From positions 6,175 through 70,174 of the forward strand of contig NZ_SSNW01000017.1 in assembly GCF_004801315.1 (NCBI RefSeq): a DNA stretch of 64,000 nt. Direction: 5' to 3'. This DNA comes from Deinococcus sp. Arct2-2 (GTDB lineage: Bacteria > Deinococcota > Deinococci > Deinococcales > Deinococcaceae). Within the stretch, counting starts at the first letter, position 1. Each line of letters starts with the position of its first letter. Shown piece by piece: positions 49,908 through 60,536 of this stretch. A program made the translations under genes and the position numbers. The notes under the pieces were generated by a model. It did not search any database, had not been told where the DNA came from, and saw only the letters and a program-made list of their open reading frames with translations.

Positions 49908-50011
49908 GTGAACCCCCCAGTCTGCTGTGCAGCCAGCCCCCCTCAAGGGGAGCGCAACAGCACTTGTCCTCCCCTTAAGGGGGGGCGTTGCACAGCAACG
50001 GGGGGTTCACC
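49908..50011. repeat. Dispersed 104-bp palindromic repeat, copy 2
   Basis: It starts GTGAACCCCCCAGTCTGCTG and ends GGGGGGTTCACC, and is nearly identical to 42647-42750 apart from compensatory-looking changes (CTTTGCAG against CTGTGCAG, paired with TTGCAAAGC against TTGCACAGC). The paired changes suggest that the stem is maintained. It lies between convergent genes. Confidence 0.82.
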
Positions 50012-50071
50012 TTCCAACTCAGCTGCAAAATTGCGTCAGCAACGCCGGATTGCTCTGCCGTAGCTTCAAGC

Positions 50072-50488
50072 TCAGCCCTCTGCTTCGTCCCCAAGTTCCT
50101 GTGCAGTAGCGTCAATGGTGGGGTGGCGCTTTTCAAATTGAATGGTCAGCACTCCGGCACTCAGGCGGGCCTCGCCACTCTGGGGCAGCACGGCTTCCGG
50201 AAATGTCAGTGTGCGGGAAAACTTTCCGCTGGCACGTTCGGCACTCAGCACGCGCCCCAGCGATTCATCTACTGCGGGCCGCTCGCCCTGAACGGTCAGG
50301 GTGTCGTCTTCTTCCGACAGGGCCAGCGTGTCCAGATTCACGCCCGGCACGTCCAGCAGCAAGATCAGGTGAGAATCGCCGTCTATCCAATCGGCGGCGG
50401 GCGTCCACGGGCGGCTACTGCCCAGCGTTTCGACCTCTTCGCGCAGGTTCATCAGTTGTTGCAGGCGGGCAAGCACAGGCTCATTCAT
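50072..50488 (-). CDS. Hsp20/alpha-crystallin small heat-shock protein
   Basis: A 138-residue chaperone from the ATG at 50488. The alpha-crystallin domain spans about residues 30-125: WTPAADWIDGDSHLILLLDVPGVNLDTLAL, then VQGERPA, FSRTLTFPEAV and GVLTIQFEKR (the A-x-x-x-n-GvL signature). Small heat-shock proteins hold unfolding proteins as oligomers. Divergent from miaA. Confidence 0.9.
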   Translation of the reverse strand: MNEPVLARLQQLMNLREEVETLGSSRPWTPAADWIDGDSHLILLLDVPGVNLDTLALSEEDDTLTVQGERPAVDESLGRVLSAERASGKFSRTLTFPEAVLPQSGEARLSAGVLTIQFEKRHPTIDATAQELGDEAEG

Positions 50489-50518
50489 AGGCACAACGCT
50501 ACTAAACTTCTGGGTGTG

Positions 50519-51463
50519 ATGTCTGTCCCGCCCGCCCCATCCGTTCCTGCTCTGCCCATTCTGACTGCCCCCACCGCTGCCGGAAAAACCGCACTAGCTC
50601 TCCAGTTGGCCGCACAACATGATCTGGAAATCATCGCTGCCGACGCCTTTACCGTGTACCGGGGGCTAAGTATTGGCACAGCCAAACCCAGCGCCGCCGA
50701 ACGGGAGGCTGCGCCGCATCACCTGTTGGATGTGGCCGACGTACACGAGGAATACGATGTGGCCCGCTACGTGCGGGAGGCCGAAGCGGCCATTCGGGGC
50801 GTGTTGGCGCGGGGAAACATTCCGTTGGTGGTAGGCGGCACGGGGTTTTATTTGAGTGCCCTCACTCGGGGGCTACCGCTCACGCCGCCCTCGGAACCAG
50901 AGTTGAGGGCCGAAGTAGAAGCCGAGCTTGCCGCACGCGGGCTAGACGCACTTTTGGCCGATATGGCCGCCGCTAACCCTGCCGAAGCCGCCCGCATGGA
51001 GCGTAACCCCCGCCGCGTCGTCCGGGCATTGGAAGTCTACCGCCGCACCGGACGCTTTCCCGGCGAGTTTGGCCGCACGCAGCCCGCGTTTTCATATCAA
51101 GTCACAGCCTTCACCTGCCCTGCCGCAGAATTGGAGGGGCGAATAGAACAGCGCGTAGGCGCAATGCTGGCGCAGGGTTGGCCCGATGAAGCGGCTTGGC
51201 TGGCGGCACAGCTCGACCCAGAAACCCTGCCCCGGCCTACCGCGTGGCAAGCTCTCGGCTACCGGGAGGCGTTGGCTGTCTGGCGGGGGGAATTGACCGC
51301 ACAGGACGCACAGCAGGCGATTACGCTCGCTACTCGTCAATATGCCAAACGCCAACTGACGTGGGCACGCACCCAGTTGTCCGCCACGCCTGTTTCACCC
51401 GCACAGGCCACCGAGTCGCTGACGGCTCAGCTTGCCCAGTGGCGTGCTGCACGCCCAAGCTGA
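50519..51463 (+). CDS. miaA: tRNA dimethylallyltransferase
   Basis: A 314-residue MiaA from the ATG at 50519; the open frame upstream lies antisense to hsp20. Features are the P-loop APTAAGKTAL at residue 17, DAFTVYRGLSIGTAKP, LLDVADVHEEYDVARYVREA, GGTGFYLSAL, and YAKRQLTWARTQ near the end. It adds a dimethylallyl group to A37 of tRNAs reading U-starting codons. The first P-loop residue is Ala instead of Gly, a mild variant. Confidence 0.94.
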   Translation: MSVPPAPSVPALPILTAPTAAGKTALALQLAAQHDLEIIAADAFTVYRGLSIGTAKPSAAEREAAPHHLLDVADVHEEYDVARYVREAEAAIRGVLARGNIPLVVGGTGFYLSALTRGLPLTPPSEPELRAEVEAELAARGLDALLADMAAANPAEAARMERNPRRVVRALEVYRRTGRFPGEFGRTQPAFSYQVTAFTCPAAELEGRIEQRVGAMLAQGWPDEAAWLAAQLDPETLPRPTAWQALGYREALAVWRGELTAQDAQQAITLATRQYAKRQLTWARTQLSATPVSPAQATESLTAQLAQWRAARPS

Positions 51464-51698
51464 CCCAGCAGCCCGCAATAATCTTTACACCCCGTTCAGT
51501 GTTGGCCGCCCTGCCTAAGCGTGTGCCCCGCGCTCCCGCAGCACAGGCTAAACTCAGAAGTGAGTTACAACTCATTTTCAGGCGGTACGGTAGCGGAGTC
51601 GGGGGGTCAAGTGGCCTCTTGGTCAGCCGGTTCTCACATATGCCTGCGTGGGCCTTTAGCGGGGCCGCGCCGCGGCAGCACTACGAGGGGGAGAGGAC

Positions 51699-52940
51699 AT
51701 GAAGCCGAGAGTATTGGGCATGATTTTGGCGGGTGGGCAGGGGTCAAGGCTCGCGCCGCTGACGCAAAAGCGCAGCAAACCCGCCGTGCCGTTTGGCAGC
51801 AAGTACCGCATCATCGATTTCGCCATCAACAACTTTATGAACTCTGGAATGTTCAGCATTTACGTGCTGACCCAGTACAAGGCCCAGAGCCTCACCGAGC
51901 ATATTCAGCGTGGCTGGCGCTTCGGCACCTTCCTCAGCGACTATTTTATTACGCTGGTACCCGCGCAGATGTACCGTTTAGAGGAACTCGGCCCGGTGTG
52001 GTACCGGGGAACCGCCGACGCCGTGTACCAGAACATGCATCTGATCGATAACTACGACGCCGATTACGTGGCGATCTTCAGTGGCGATCACATCTACAAG
52101 ATGAACGTGGAGCACATGCTTCAGACGCACATCGATACCCGCGCCGACATCACCATTGCGGCGTACCCGATGCCCCAGAGTCAGGCGCACCAATTCGGCG
52201 TGATGCATGTGGACGAGCGCTGGAAAGTCACCGACTTCCTAGAAAAACCGAAAGACCCGCCCAGCATCCCCGGTCGGGAGGGCGTGAGCCTGACCAGCAT
52301 GGGCAACTATATTTTCAGCCGCAAAGCGCTGGATGAACTGCTGGAAACCAGCATGTCGGGCGGCGAGGAAGGCTTCGACTTCGGCAGCGACGTGATTCCG
52401 CGTGCCCTATCGGACGGCTACAACGTCATGGCCTACGATTTTCACCGCAATCCCATTCCCGGTCAGGCTGGCCCCAACCTGTACTGGCGCGATGTAGGAA
52501 CGCTAGACGCCTACTTCGAAGCCAACATGGATCTGGTCACCGTCAACCCAGAATTCGACATCTACAACCCCGAATGGCCGCTGCGAACCAGCAGCGAGTT
52601 TTCTCCGCCCGCCAAGTTTGTCCACGAATCGGATGGGCGCAAGGGGCAGGCCTTCAATACCATCATGGCTGGGGGAACCATCATCAGCGGCGGCACGGTG
52701 CGCGACAGTGTGCTGGGCCGAAACGTGCGCCTGCACAGCTATTCGGTGGTGGAAAGCTGCGTGCTGTTCGATGACGTGGAAGTGGGCCGCCACTCGCGCC
52801 TGAACCGCGTGATCGTCGATAAAGACGTGGTTATTCCGCCCGGAACCGTCATCGGCCTAAACCGCGAAGACGATTTGGCGCGTGGCTTTACCGTCACCGA
52901 CAGTGGCGTCGTGGTGGTTTCTAAGGGCTATACGTTCTAA
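51699..52940 (+). CDS. glgC: Glucose-1-phosphate adenylyltransferase
   Basis: A 413-residue ADP-glucose pyrophosphorylase of normal length with GAGGGGGAGAGG upstream. The nucleotide-binding start [27 protein letters not shown] is followed by [39 protein letters not shown] and the sugar-binding [14 protein letters not shown]-terminal left-handed beta-helix lies from about residue 300. It makes ADP-glucose for glycogen; the N-terminal allosteric Arg/Lys pocket appears conserved. Monocistronic here. Confidence 0.95.
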   Translation: MKPRVLGMILAGGQGSRLAPLTQKRSKPAVPFGSKYRIIDFAINNFMNSGMFSIYVLTQYKAQSLTEHIQRGWRFGTFLSDYFITLVPAQMYRLEELGPVWYRGTADAVYQNMHLIDNYDADYVAIFSGDHIYKMNVEHMLQTHIDTRADITIAAYPMPQSQAHQFGVMHVDERWKVTDFLEKPKDPPSIPGREGVSLTSMGNYIFSRKALDELLETSMSGGEEGFDFGSDVIPRALSDGYNVMAYDFHRNPIPGQAGPNLYWRDVGTLDAYFEANMDLVTVNPEFDIYNPEWPLRTSSEFSPPAKFVHESDGRKGQAFNTIMAGGTIISGGTVRDSVLGRNVRLHSYSVVESCVLFDDVEVGRHSRLNRVIVDKDVVIPPGTVIGLNREDDLARGFTVTDSGVVVVSKGYTF

Positions 52941-52994
52941 ACCTGTCCACGAGAGAAGATTCTAGCCACGACTAGAACCGAAAGTAAAAATTCA

Positions 52995-53028
52995 GCGGCA
53001 GGCGCAACGATTCTGATGCGCCTGCCGC
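52995..53028. terminator. Hairpin after glgC
   Basis: A 12-bp perfect stem (GCGGCAGGCGCA with its complement, 10-nt loop) lies 54 bp past glgC. The T-run is on the minus-strand side, so its use by glgC is uncertain. Confidence 0.5.
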
Positions 53029-53103
53029 CGCCCTAGCTTGTTCCTGCTTGCTCAAGCTCGGCTGTGACGCACTCGTCATCGAACTCCGTCTACACTGTGC
53101 AAC

Positions 53104-54939
53104 GTGAATTTCCGCACGTTGCTGACCCTTTCCATACTTTGCGCTGCTTTCGCGGCGGCCCCTGCCCATGCACTTACCCTGACTGTAGACGGCCAAACTA
53201 AGGTCACTGGCCCCGCCGCAGTGGGCGGCCTAGCGTGGCTGCCGGGTGGCTTGCGGGCCGTGTGCTTGGGCAACCGCCTGCTTGTCCTAGACGGCGTGGG
53301 CAAGGTATCGCGCCTGATCTCTACCGGGGAAGCGCCATGCCAAAGCCTGAGCGTGAATCAGGCCGGAACGTTGGCGGCGACTTCGGCGGGCGGCAACTTG
53401 AACGTGTGGCGCTTGGGCGATGGTGTGCGCGTGACCCAACTCTCCAGCGGGCCTTTAAGCGGGTCTGGCTTCGTCTCCGACACTGACCTGTTGCTGGCGA
53501 CTCCAACTGGACTAGACCGCCTGAATGTGCTGACCGGAGCGCGGCAGACGGTGCAAAACACGCCTGTGACCGCCTTGTTCGTGGCCCCGGACGGTGTGCG
53601 GGCGGTGGTAGGCACGGCGGTAGGTGGGCGCGGGCGGGTGCAACTGATCAACACGACGACATTGGCGGTGCTGTCTGGAACCGTCTGTGACACCCTTTGC
53701 GTCCCTCAAAACGCTCAATTTGGAGTCAATGGCCGCACGGCGACGGTGCGGGCCGGGGCTGTGCTGCTGTCTCTGCGCGAAGGCTACCCCAGTTCTATCG
53801 TCGTGCGTGGCCTGTCTGCCTCCGATCCGGCGTCCGGGTTCCCGCTGCCCGATTCCTCGGTGCTGACCTTTGTAGATGGAAACGTCGAATCCCGCGACCT
53901 CCAAACGGGGCGTAGAGACGGGCTGCTGCCCATTCAGGGCGTGTTGGCTCAGCCGGTCAGTCTCTCGGGGCAAGGGCGGATTTCGGCCCTCACCGACAGC
54001 GGCGACCTTCTCAGCACCGACCTGACCTTCCGCGATGTGCAGCGTGTAGCTTTGCCCGCTGCGTTGCTGGGTGGGGGAGAGGGCGCGGTTTTGCTTCCCT
54101 CCGGCGAAGTGCGGGTGGGTGCAAAATCCGTATCTGGCGGCTTTGCAGCAGTGCAGGCCATGAACAAAACCATATGGACGCTGGGCGTCTTGTCTGAGGA
54201 AAAGCAGGAAGTAGGTCTGCTGGCAAACGGTGCGGTACGGGTGCTGACCTCTGTGGCGGCGGCAGAAGGCGCAGAGGCCCGCCTGAGCGTGAATCACTGG
54301 GGCAACCACGCGCTGACGTGGAATGCGGCAGGCGTCACGGTGGTGTCGCAGGCCAGCGGCAAAGTCGCTGCGTCCCTGAAGGCCAGTGCGCTGAATCTGG
54401 CCCCAGCCGTGTTGGCCGCCTCCAGCCTGACCCTTTCGCCCGACGCGGCCCGCCTCTTTGTCCTGCCTGCAAACGCCGCGCCGTTCGTCTATGCGCTCGC
54501 CACCCGCCAACGCACCCCGCTGAACGTGCCTGCCCCGCTTGCCAACCAATCTTATGTGTCGCTCCAAATTAGCGGCAAAGGCGTGCTGGCGCTCGGGTCT
54601 GTAGTTCAATCGGCTGAATCCAGCATCGCAGAAGTCGGCCTCTACCGCCCCGGTGAAGCTCAGCCCTATGCCGTCGTCAAAGCCAATGCCGCCGCCACCC
54701 GCCAAAATCTGCACCGATTCAGCCCAGACAGTGCGCTGCTGGCCCTCGTCAACGCCGATGAACGCGGCTTCCGAGTGGATATGGTGGATGTTGCCAGTGG
54801 CAAAATAGCCGCCAGCACGTCGCCCCTTGCCAATGCTCCGGCCTTCCTGTCTTGGTCGCCCGACAACGCCAAATTGACGGTGGGTGCGGGCCTGCTGGAC
54901 GGCCTGAACGCGGTGACAGTCTTTGGGGTCAAGCCCTGA
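53104..54939 (+). CDS. Secreted beta-propeller-like hypothetical protein
   Basis: A 611-residue protein starting at GTG 53104. A Sec signal peptide spans residues 1-23 (cleavage after AHA). The rest is a repeated beta-strand pattern (VRAVVGTAVGGRGRVQLINTTTLAVLSG, DSALLALVNADERGFRVDMVDVASGKIAAS) typical of WD40/YncE-like propellers, without catalytic residues. It would act outside the cytoplasmic membrane, perhaps as a scaffold. No family name is assigned. A strong terminator separates it from the convergent mutase gene. Confidence 0.7.
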   Translation: MNFRTLLTLSILCAAFAAAPAHALTLTVDGQTKVTGPAAVGGLAWLPGGLRAVCLGNRLLVLDGVGKVSRLISTGEAPCQSLSVNQAGTLAATSAGGNLNVWRLGDGVRVTQLSSGPLSGSGFVSDTDLLLATPTGLDRLNVLTGARQTVQNTPVTALFVAPDGVRAVVGTAVGGRGRVQLINTTTLAVLSGTVCDTLCVPQNAQFGVNGRTATVRAGAVLLSLREGYPSSIVVRGLSASDPASGFPLPDSSVLTFVDGNVESRDLQTGRRDGLLPIQGVLAQPVSLSGQGRISALTDSGDLLSTDLTFRDVQRVALPAALLGGGEGAVLLPSGEVRVGAKSVSGGFAAVQAMNKTIWTLGVLSEEKQEVGLLANGAVRVLTSVAAAEGAEARLSVNHWGNHALTWNAAGVTVVSQASGKVAASLKASALNLAPAVLAASSLTLSPDAARLFVLPANAAPFVYALATRQRTPLNVPAPLANQSYVSLQISGKGVLALGSVVQSAESSIAEVGLYRPGEAQPYAVVKANAAATRQNLHRFSPDSALLALVNADERGFRVDMVDVASGKIAASTSPLANAPAFLSWSPDNAKLTVGAGLLDGLNAVTVFGVKP

Positions 54940-54958
54940 TAGACAGACAAAATAAAGG

Positions 54959-55003
54959 GTGTGGATCGTAGCCAGTGGTCAAACCACGATCTACGATCCA
55001 CAC
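54959..55003. terminator. Bidirectional terminator between convergent genes
   Basis: The outer arms GTGTGGATCGTAG and CTACGATCCACAC are perfect complements and enclose a second stem GTGGT CAA ACCAC. It sits between the two stop codons. Confidence 0.75.
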
Positions 55004-55016
55004 TCCATTCACGCTT

Positions 55017-56663
55017 TTACACCATCGCGGGTTCTACATATTCCCCGTACACGCCCTTCAGCACGTCCATCTGCTCGCCCAGCGTCACGTAGGCATGGGC
55101 GCATTCTAGGAAGGCGGGCATAGAGTTCGCACCCGTTACGGCAGTGTCGCGCAGAGCCGCCAACGCCGCCGCAGTGCGGGCCGGGTCGCGTTCGCGGCGA
55201 ACCTGTGCCAGCCGCGCTTCCTGCACGCGCTCCACTTCCGGGTCGATCAGTTGCAGCGGCACTTGCACGGCGTCCTGCACAAAGTCGTTCACGCCCACGA
55301 TAATTCGACTCTTTTTCTCCACTTCGCGCTGGTAACGGTAAGCAGCTTCAGCCATCTCCAGCTGAAAGAAGCCATTGTCTATGCCGACTTCTACGCCTCC
55401 CATTGCGCGAATCTGCTCTATGTAGCCCAATGCGGCGGCTTCTATATCGTCCGTCAGTTTTTCTACGTAGTAGCTGCCTGCCAATGGGTCAACCACGCCT
55501 GCTACGCCCGTTTCATACGCGATGATTTGTTGAGTTCTCAGCGCAATCGTCGCTGCCGCCTCCGTAGGCAGGGCCAGCGCTTCGTCAAACGCGTCGGTAT
55601 GTAGGCTTTGCGTGCCGCCCAGCACGGCGGCGAGTGCCTGAATCGCCACCCGTGCAATGTTGTTCAACGGTTGCTGCGCGGGCAGGCTCACGCCAGCGGT
55701 CTGCGAATGCGTTCTCAGCATCCAAGACTTGGGATTTTTCGCGCCGTACCGGTCACGCATCTGCCGCGCCCAGATTCGGCGGGCGGCCCGCAACTTGGCA
55801 ATTTCTTCAAAAAAGTCGTTGTGAATGTCCCAGAAAAAGGAGATACGCGGCGCAAATTCGTCTATGTCCAGCCCACGCTCCAGCGCCTTTTCTACGTAGT
55901 GGAAGCCGTCGGCCAAGGTAAAGGCCAACTCCTGCACGCCCGTCGCACCCGCTTCCCGGATGTGGTAGCCGCTGACCGAAATGAAATTCCACTTCGGCAC
56001 AATCTTAGGCCCCCACTCAAAGGTATCGATCACCAGTTTGACGCTGGGCGCGGGCGGGTAGATAAACTCCTTTTGGGCAATAAATTCTTTAAGAATATCG
56101 TTTTGAATGGTGCCGCCAATTTTGGTCAGGTCTTTGCCCTGCTTTTGGGCATTGGCAATGTACATGGCCCAAATCGCATTGGCGGGGCTGTTGATGGTCA
56201 TAGACGTGGTGACTTGTTCTGGGTCTATGCCCTGAAACAAGATTTCCATATCGGCAAGGCTAGCAACGGCCACTCCGCATTTGCCCACTTCACCTTTGCT
56301 GAACGGATGATCGGAGTCGTAGCCCATCAGCGTGGGCAAGTCGAAGGCGGTACTCAGGCCCGTTTGTCCGGCCCGCAAGAGTGCATGAAAGCGTTCGTTG
56401 GTCTGTTCGGCACTGCCAAAGCCCGCGAACATCCTCATCGTCCAGAGTTTGCCCCGGTACACGCTGGACTGTACGCCCCGCGTGTAAGGAAATTCGCCCG
56501 GATAGCCCAAATCACGCTCGGCATCCCAATCTTTCAGGTCGTCCTGCGTATAAATCGGGTCAGGTTCCATGTCCGACAAGTTCTTATGGTTGTACTTCCG
56601 CTCCGGGTGCTTGGCGACGGCGGGCTGATATACGCTGTGCAGCCATTCATTTTTGGTCTTCAT
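55017..56663 (-). CDS. Acyl-CoA mutase large subunit (isobutyryl-/methylmalonyl-CoA mutase type)
   Basis: A 548-residue B12-dependent mutase catalytic subunit with GGAGG before the ATG. It is a TIM-barrel only; the cobalamin-binding domain must be a separate protein, as in archaeal-type mutases. Conserved parts are YPYTRG-like [39 protein letters not shown] and [20 protein letters not shown]. Residues Phe79 (TMRMFAGFG) and Gln197 ([12 protein letters not shown]) fall where methylmalonyl-CoA mutase has Tyr and Arg and isobutyryl-CoA mutase has Phe and Gln. Isobutyryl/butyryl-CoA interconversion is therefore possible. No small-subunit or MeaB gene is nearby. Confidence 0.85.
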   Translation of the reverse strand: MKTKNEWLHSVYQPAVAKHPERKYNHKNLSDMEPDPIYTQDDLKDWDAERDLGYPGEFPYTRGVQSSVYRGKLWTMRMFAGFGSAEQTNERFHALLRAGQTGLSTAFDLPTLMGYDSDHPFSKGEVGKCGVAVASLADMEILFQGIDPEQVTTSMTINSPANAIWAMYIANAQKQGKDLTKIGGTIQNDILKEFIAQKEFIYPPAPSVKLVIDTFEWGPKIVPKWNFISVSGYHIREAGATGVQELAFTLADGFHYVEKALERGLDIDEFAPRISFFWDIHNDFFEEIAKLRAARRIWARQMRDRYGAKNPKSWMLRTHSQTAGVSLPAQQPLNNIARVAIQALAAVLGGTQSLHTDAFDEALALPTEAAATIALRTQQIIAYETGVAGVVDPLAGSYYVEKLTDDIEAAALGYIEQIRAMGGVEVGIDNGFFQLEMAEAAYRYQREVEKKSRIIVGVNDFVQDAVQVPLQLIDPEVERVQEARLAQVRRERDPARTAAALAALRDTAVTGANSMPAFLECAHAYVTLGEQMDVLKGVYGEYVEPAMV

Positions 56664-56752
56664 CGGTAAACCTCCGGGTGAATAGGCAGAGAAAACAAAC
56701 GCTCGTTAGGTGGCCTCTAGCCTAGCAGACCAGAGCCTCAGCCATTCAGCCC

Positions 56753-57736
56753 ATGCCGCCGCTGCCCATCCTGTCTAAGCTGAGGCCAGTGACTTCCCCA
56801 ACCCTGCCCCCTGCCTCGGCCCTCGCCCTGTTCAGCCTCGCTGCCCAGCATCCGGTCAGTCTGGGGTGGTGTTCGGAATCGGAACGCCTAGCCAATCTTG
56901 CCGATGAACACGCCTTCGATCTGCAATTGGCAACCGATTTAGAACTAGCGGGCGAGCGTGCCCAGCGCATGAGTTCTGCTCAGCCGCCCGAAGCGTTCTT
57001 GAATCAGTGGCTCTCGGCGCGGCCTGACCTAGAGGCTATGCTCAGTATTCGGTTCGAGGGCGGCAATCCTGAGAAGCCGTTTGTGGACGTGAGCGCCACA
57101 ACTCGCCCCGTGCTGGCCGCCGATCTGCCTGTGCTGTTAGCGTTGGCTCAGCAAACTTATGGCGTATTCAATCCTCAGCGTCTCCGGTTCTGGTCATCTG
57201 CCGAGGCTGGAGCCTTTGCGGGCACACAACCCGATATGCGTGTATTGGCCGCGCCCGTGAACCAATTGCGAGACCGCTCCACTCCACTAGAGTTGTCGCT
57301 CCGGCCCACGCTGGACACGTCCCAACTGGAGGCGGCGCGTGAGGCTTACGCCGATGTAGACCGTCTGCATCCCGCCCATCCCGCTCAGGCCCGCATTCTG
57401 TCTGAGGAAGATTTGCAGGAAACGGTAGACGCGGGAACCATGTTCGATGTGCTGCGAAATGGCGAGTGGGTGGGATATGCGGGGGCGAGAGCTGAAACCC
57501 TCTGTGGCCTGCCCGCCTACGTAGTGCAGGAACTTCTCCTGATTCCCAGCGCACGGGGCAAAGGCTTCGGTGCATTCCTGACGCCCATGCTGGCCCAGCA
57601 ACTTCCAGAGCAAGACCGGGTGCTGATGGGAACGATTCACGCCGAAAACAAGGGGTCTTTGCAGGCCGCCCTCCGTGCAGGCAGGCACGACATTGGCGGC
57701 AGGTCATGGCTGCCCCTGCCCTCTGTGCTGACCTGA
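56753..57736 (+). CDS. GNAT-family acetyltransferase
   Basis: A 327-residue protein with two GNAT-like halves. The C-terminal half holds the acetyl-CoA motif VVQELLLIPSARGKGFGAFLTPMLA (R/Q-x-x-G-x-G/A at about residue 268) and the following AENKGSLQAALRAGR. The N-terminal half is divergent. Substrate unknown. A ribosome site is not obvious at the chosen ATG; the next ATG or GTG within 20 codons is an alternative. Confidence 0.75.
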   Translation: MPPLPILSKLRPVTSPTLPPASALALFSLAAQHPVSLGWCSESERLANLADEHAFDLQLATDLELAGERAQRMSSAQPPEAFLNQWLSARPDLEAMLSIRFEGGNPEKPFVDVSATTRPVLAADLPVLLALAQQTYGVFNPQRLRFWSSAEAGAFAGTQPDMRVLAAPVNQLRDRSTPLELSLRPTLDTSQLEAAREAYADVDRLHPAHPAQARILSEEDLQETVDAGTMFDVLRNGEWVGYAGARAETLCGLPAYVVQELLLIPSARGKGFGAFLTPMLAQQLPEQDRVLMGTIHAENKGSLQAALRAGRHDIGGRSWLPLPSVLT

Positions 57737-57803
57737 AGTTGTCCTAAATTTGCTTGACCCTGCCCTGACCCTCTACTGATCTGCTAGAATCTATGTTTGG
57801 GTG

Positions 57804-57835
57804 TCCCGCCCACCAGTGATGTGTGGCGGGCCTTT
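57804..57835 (+). terminator. Terminator-like hairpin upstream of typA
   Basis: CCCGCCCAC and GTGTGGCGGG can pair and are followed by CCTTTT. It lies between the GNAT gene and typA and could end the former or attenuate the latter. Confidence 0.5.
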
Positions 57836-57951
57836 TCATGCCGGGGCCATCTCATATCCTGACCAATGTGTCAGGCCAGCGCTCCGGACATGCACCAAGT
57901 TCCGCCCTCGCCTCCAGCCCGTTGCTGGTGCGCTTGCGGGCGGGGGAGAGA

Positions 57952-59739
57952 ATGAACATGGAATACCGGAATATTGCGATCATTGCACACGTCGATCACG
58001 GCAAAACCACGCTGGTAGACGGACTTCTCAAGCAAACCCTCAAGCTCGGCCACGGCGAAGAAATTGCCGAACGTGCCATGGACAGCAACGACCTTGAAAA
58101 AGAGCGTGGCATTACCATCTTGGCGAAAAACACCGCTGTGGAGTACAAGGGAATCAAAATCAACATCGTGGACACTCCCGGACACGCCGATTTCGGCGGA
58201 GAAGTGGAGCGCGTGTTGGGCATGGTGGACGGCGCGTTGGTGCTGGTAGACGCTGCCGAAGGCCCGATGCCCCAGACCCGTTTCGTATTGCGTAAGGCCA
58301 TCGAACTGGGCCTGAAAATCGTGGTGGTCATCAACAAGATTGACCGTCAGGATGCCCGCATCGAAGAAGTCGTCAACCTGACGTTTGATTTGATGGCCGA
58401 ACTCGGAGCCAGCGACGATCAGCTTGATTTCCCCATCCTGTACGCCGTGGCCCGCGAAGGCAAAGCGTATAAGGACTTGGAAAGCCCGCAGGAAGACATG
58501 CACGAATTGTTCGAGATGGTGCTGGAGTACATCCCCAGCCCTCCCGTCAAAGTGGACGAGCCATTCCAGATGGTCGTCACCAACCTCGATTACTCCGAGT
58601 ACTTGGGACGCATCGTGTTGGGCCGCATTCAGCGCGGTACCGTCAAGAAAGGCGAGTTCGTTCAGCTGATCCACAAAGACGGCACCATGACCAAGTCGCG
58701 TATCGTGCAGCCGTTTACCCACATGGGTCTGCGCCGCATCGAAGCCGACAGCGTCAGCGCGGGCGACATCGTGGCGTTGGCAGGCATCGAGGACGCCCAG
58801 ATCGGCGAAACCGTTGCCGACTTGGCCGATCCGGAAGCTTTGCCCATCATCACGGTAGATGAACCCACTGTGTCGATGACCTTCCAGCCCAACACCAGCC
58901 CGTTTGCGGGTAAGGAAGGCAAGTACGTCACGTCCCGCCACCTGAATGACCGCCTGAAGCGCGAAGTGATGACCAATGTGTCGCTGAAAGTGGAAGAACT
59001 GCGCCCCGACGAATTCAAAGTCAGCGGACGCGGCGAGCTTCACCTCAGCATTCTCTTGGAAACCATGCGCCGCGAAGGGTACGAAGTGCAGGTCGGATCG
59101 CCTCAGGTCATCATCCGCGAGATCGACGGCGAGAAGCATGAGCCTGTGGAACACCTCGTGATCGACGTGCCCGAGCATCACTCCAGCGCTGTCATCGGCA
59201 TCCTCAGCTCCCGCAAGGGCCAGATGGTGAACATGGAGCCTCAGGGCAAGCGCACCCGCGTGGAATTCAAGATTCCCAGCCGCGCCCTCTTCGGTTTCCG
59301 CACCCACTTCCTGTCTATGACGCAGGGCGAAGGCATCATGAGCCACATCTTCGACGGCTACGCGCCTTGGGCCGGGGAACTGAAAACCCGCCAGAACGGT
59401 TCGCTGGTCAGCATGGAAGACGGCACGGCGTTCGCCTACTCCATCTGGAAACTGCAAGACCGGGGCAACTTCTTTATCGACGCTGGCGCTGACGTGTACG
59501 TGGGCATGATCGTAGGCGAAAACGCCCGCGAGCAGGACATGAACGTGAACGTCTGTAAGAACAAGAAGCTCACCAACGTGCGCTCCAGCGGGGCCGACGA
59601 CGCCCTGACGCTCATTCCGCCCAAGCGCATGAGCTTGGAGGACGCTTTGGAGTACATCAGCGACGATGAACTCGTGGAACTGACGCCTCAGAGCATCCGT
59701 TTGCGTAAGAAAGTGCTGAACCCCAGCATGCGGAAGTAA
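57952..59739 (+). CDS. typA: GTP-binding protein TypA/BipA
   Basis: A 595-residue translational GTPase from the ATG at 57952 with GGGGGAGAG upstream; the longer open frame is not supported. G1 [16 protein letters not shown]2 [16 protein letters not shown]3 [16 protein letters not shown] and G4 NKIDRQDAR are all intact. Domains II, III and V follow, with the TypA-specific C-terminal domain ([19 protein letters not shown]). TypA binds ribosomes and helps large-subunit assembly and growth under stress or cold. Monocistronic. Confidence 0.96.
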   Translation: MNMEYRNIAIIAHVDHGKTTLVDGLLKQTLKLGHGEEIAERAMDSNDLEKERGITILAKNTAVEYKGIKINIVDTPGHADFGGEVERVLGMVDGALVLVDAAEGPMPQTRFVLRKAIELGLKIVVVINKIDRQDARIEEVVNLTFDLMAELGASDDQLDFPILYAVAREGKAYKDLESPQEDMHELFEMVLEYIPSPPVKVDEPFQMVVTNLDYSEYLGRIVLGRIQRGTVKKGEFVQLIHKDGTMTKSRIVQPFTHMGLRRIEADSVSAGDIVALAGIEDAQIGETVADLADPEALPIITVDEPTVSMTFQPNTSPFAGKEGKYVTSRHLNDRLKREVMTNVSLKVEELRPDEFKVSGRGELHLSILLETMRREGYEVQVGSPQVIIREIDGEKHEPVEHLVIDVPEHHSSAVIGILSSRKGQMVNMEPQGKRTRVEFKIPSRALFGFRTHFLSMTQGEGIMSHIFDGYAPWAGELKTRQNGSLVSMEDGTAFAYSIWKLQDRGNFFIDAGADVYVGMIVGENAREQDMNVNVCKNKKLTNVRSSGADDALTLIPPKRMSLEDALEYISDDELVELTPQSIRLRKKVLNPSMRK

Positions 59740-59879
59740 TTCCGATTGAGGGCTGAATTTTGGCCCTTGATCCGAGTGAAACGAGTGGGAAGAGGTACGG
59801 ATTTCGGAAGGTGGATGAACAATGGGTGCAGTCCCGATTGTTCAGGAACCGGACGGAATCCGTACTCAGTTAAAGCTCC

Positions 59880-59914
59880 AGCACGCGCCCCGGCTTCGGC
59901 TTGGGGCGCGTGCT
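59880..59914 (+). terminator. Hairpin after typA
   Basis: A 12-bp perfect stem (AGCACGCGCCCC with its complement) and an 11-nt loop, followed by TGTTGC, about 140 bp past typA; a probable terminator with a poor T-tract. Confidence 0.55.
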
Positions 59915-60026
59915 TGTTGCCGCTCGTGTCTCTGATCCAGTAGCCAAAATAAAGGCCCACTTGTCTGACATTCGCCCTTGTGTACTCTCGATTTGCGCTT
60001 TATCCTGACTACAGGACTCAGGATTA

Positions 60027-60536
60027 ATGACCCAACTCCAAACCGTACCCACCGTTTCCGCTCCCCTCGACACCCATACCCGCTCGCTATTGCTGGCGGC
60101 TGAGGCGGTGTTGGCCCATCTTCATCCCCGCGCCCCGCTGCGCTTGGCACAGGTCAACTTTGAGGGTGTCGCTTATGCCAGTGCGCCCGATCCTGATGCT
60201 TTGCGCCTGAACCGAGCTCTGGCCGAAGAAGTCGTGCTGGTGGCCTCGGCACAGGCGGCGGCGCGTGCGTTGCTGGGACTCGCGCCAAGCCGGATGGGGT
60301 TAGTGCGCGACGCGGGCGAATTGCTGGCTTCGGGCCTGACCGAACCCGAAGAAAAGGAAGTCTTGCCCGCTTACCTGTCGGTCTTGGAAGCGCGGGCGCG
60401 GGTGCTGCTGCGCCGCTCGTGGGCAGAGGTGGAAGTGGTGGCGGCGGGCCTACGCGAACTAGGTCAACTGGACGCCCGCGACGTGGCACACCGAATCGCC
60501 TGCGCCCAAAGCATTCGCGGCACGCTGCTGAATTAG
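60027..60536 (+). CDS. Hypothetical protein (169 aa)
   Basis: A 169-residue protein of unknown family. It is helical and alanine/leucine-rich with no membrane segment. Codon use fits the chromosome. A possible promoter lies just upstream (TTGCGC...TATCCTGACT), and the ATG follows AGGATTA. A role cannot be inferred from its neighbours. Confidence 0.6.
   Translation: MTQLQTVPTVSAPLDTHTRSLLLAAEAVLAHLHPRAPLRLAQVNFEGVAYASAPDPDALRLNRALAEEVVLVASAQAAARALLGLAPSRMGLVRDAGELLASGLTEPEEKEVLPAYLSVLEARARVLLRRSWAEVEVVAAGLRELGQLDARDVAHRIACAQSIRGTLLN

Noticed and set aside
57871..59457. 528-aa minus-strand open frame opposite typA
   Set aside because: It is a shadow of typA with histidine/aspartate-rich composition typical of antisense GC-rich frames.
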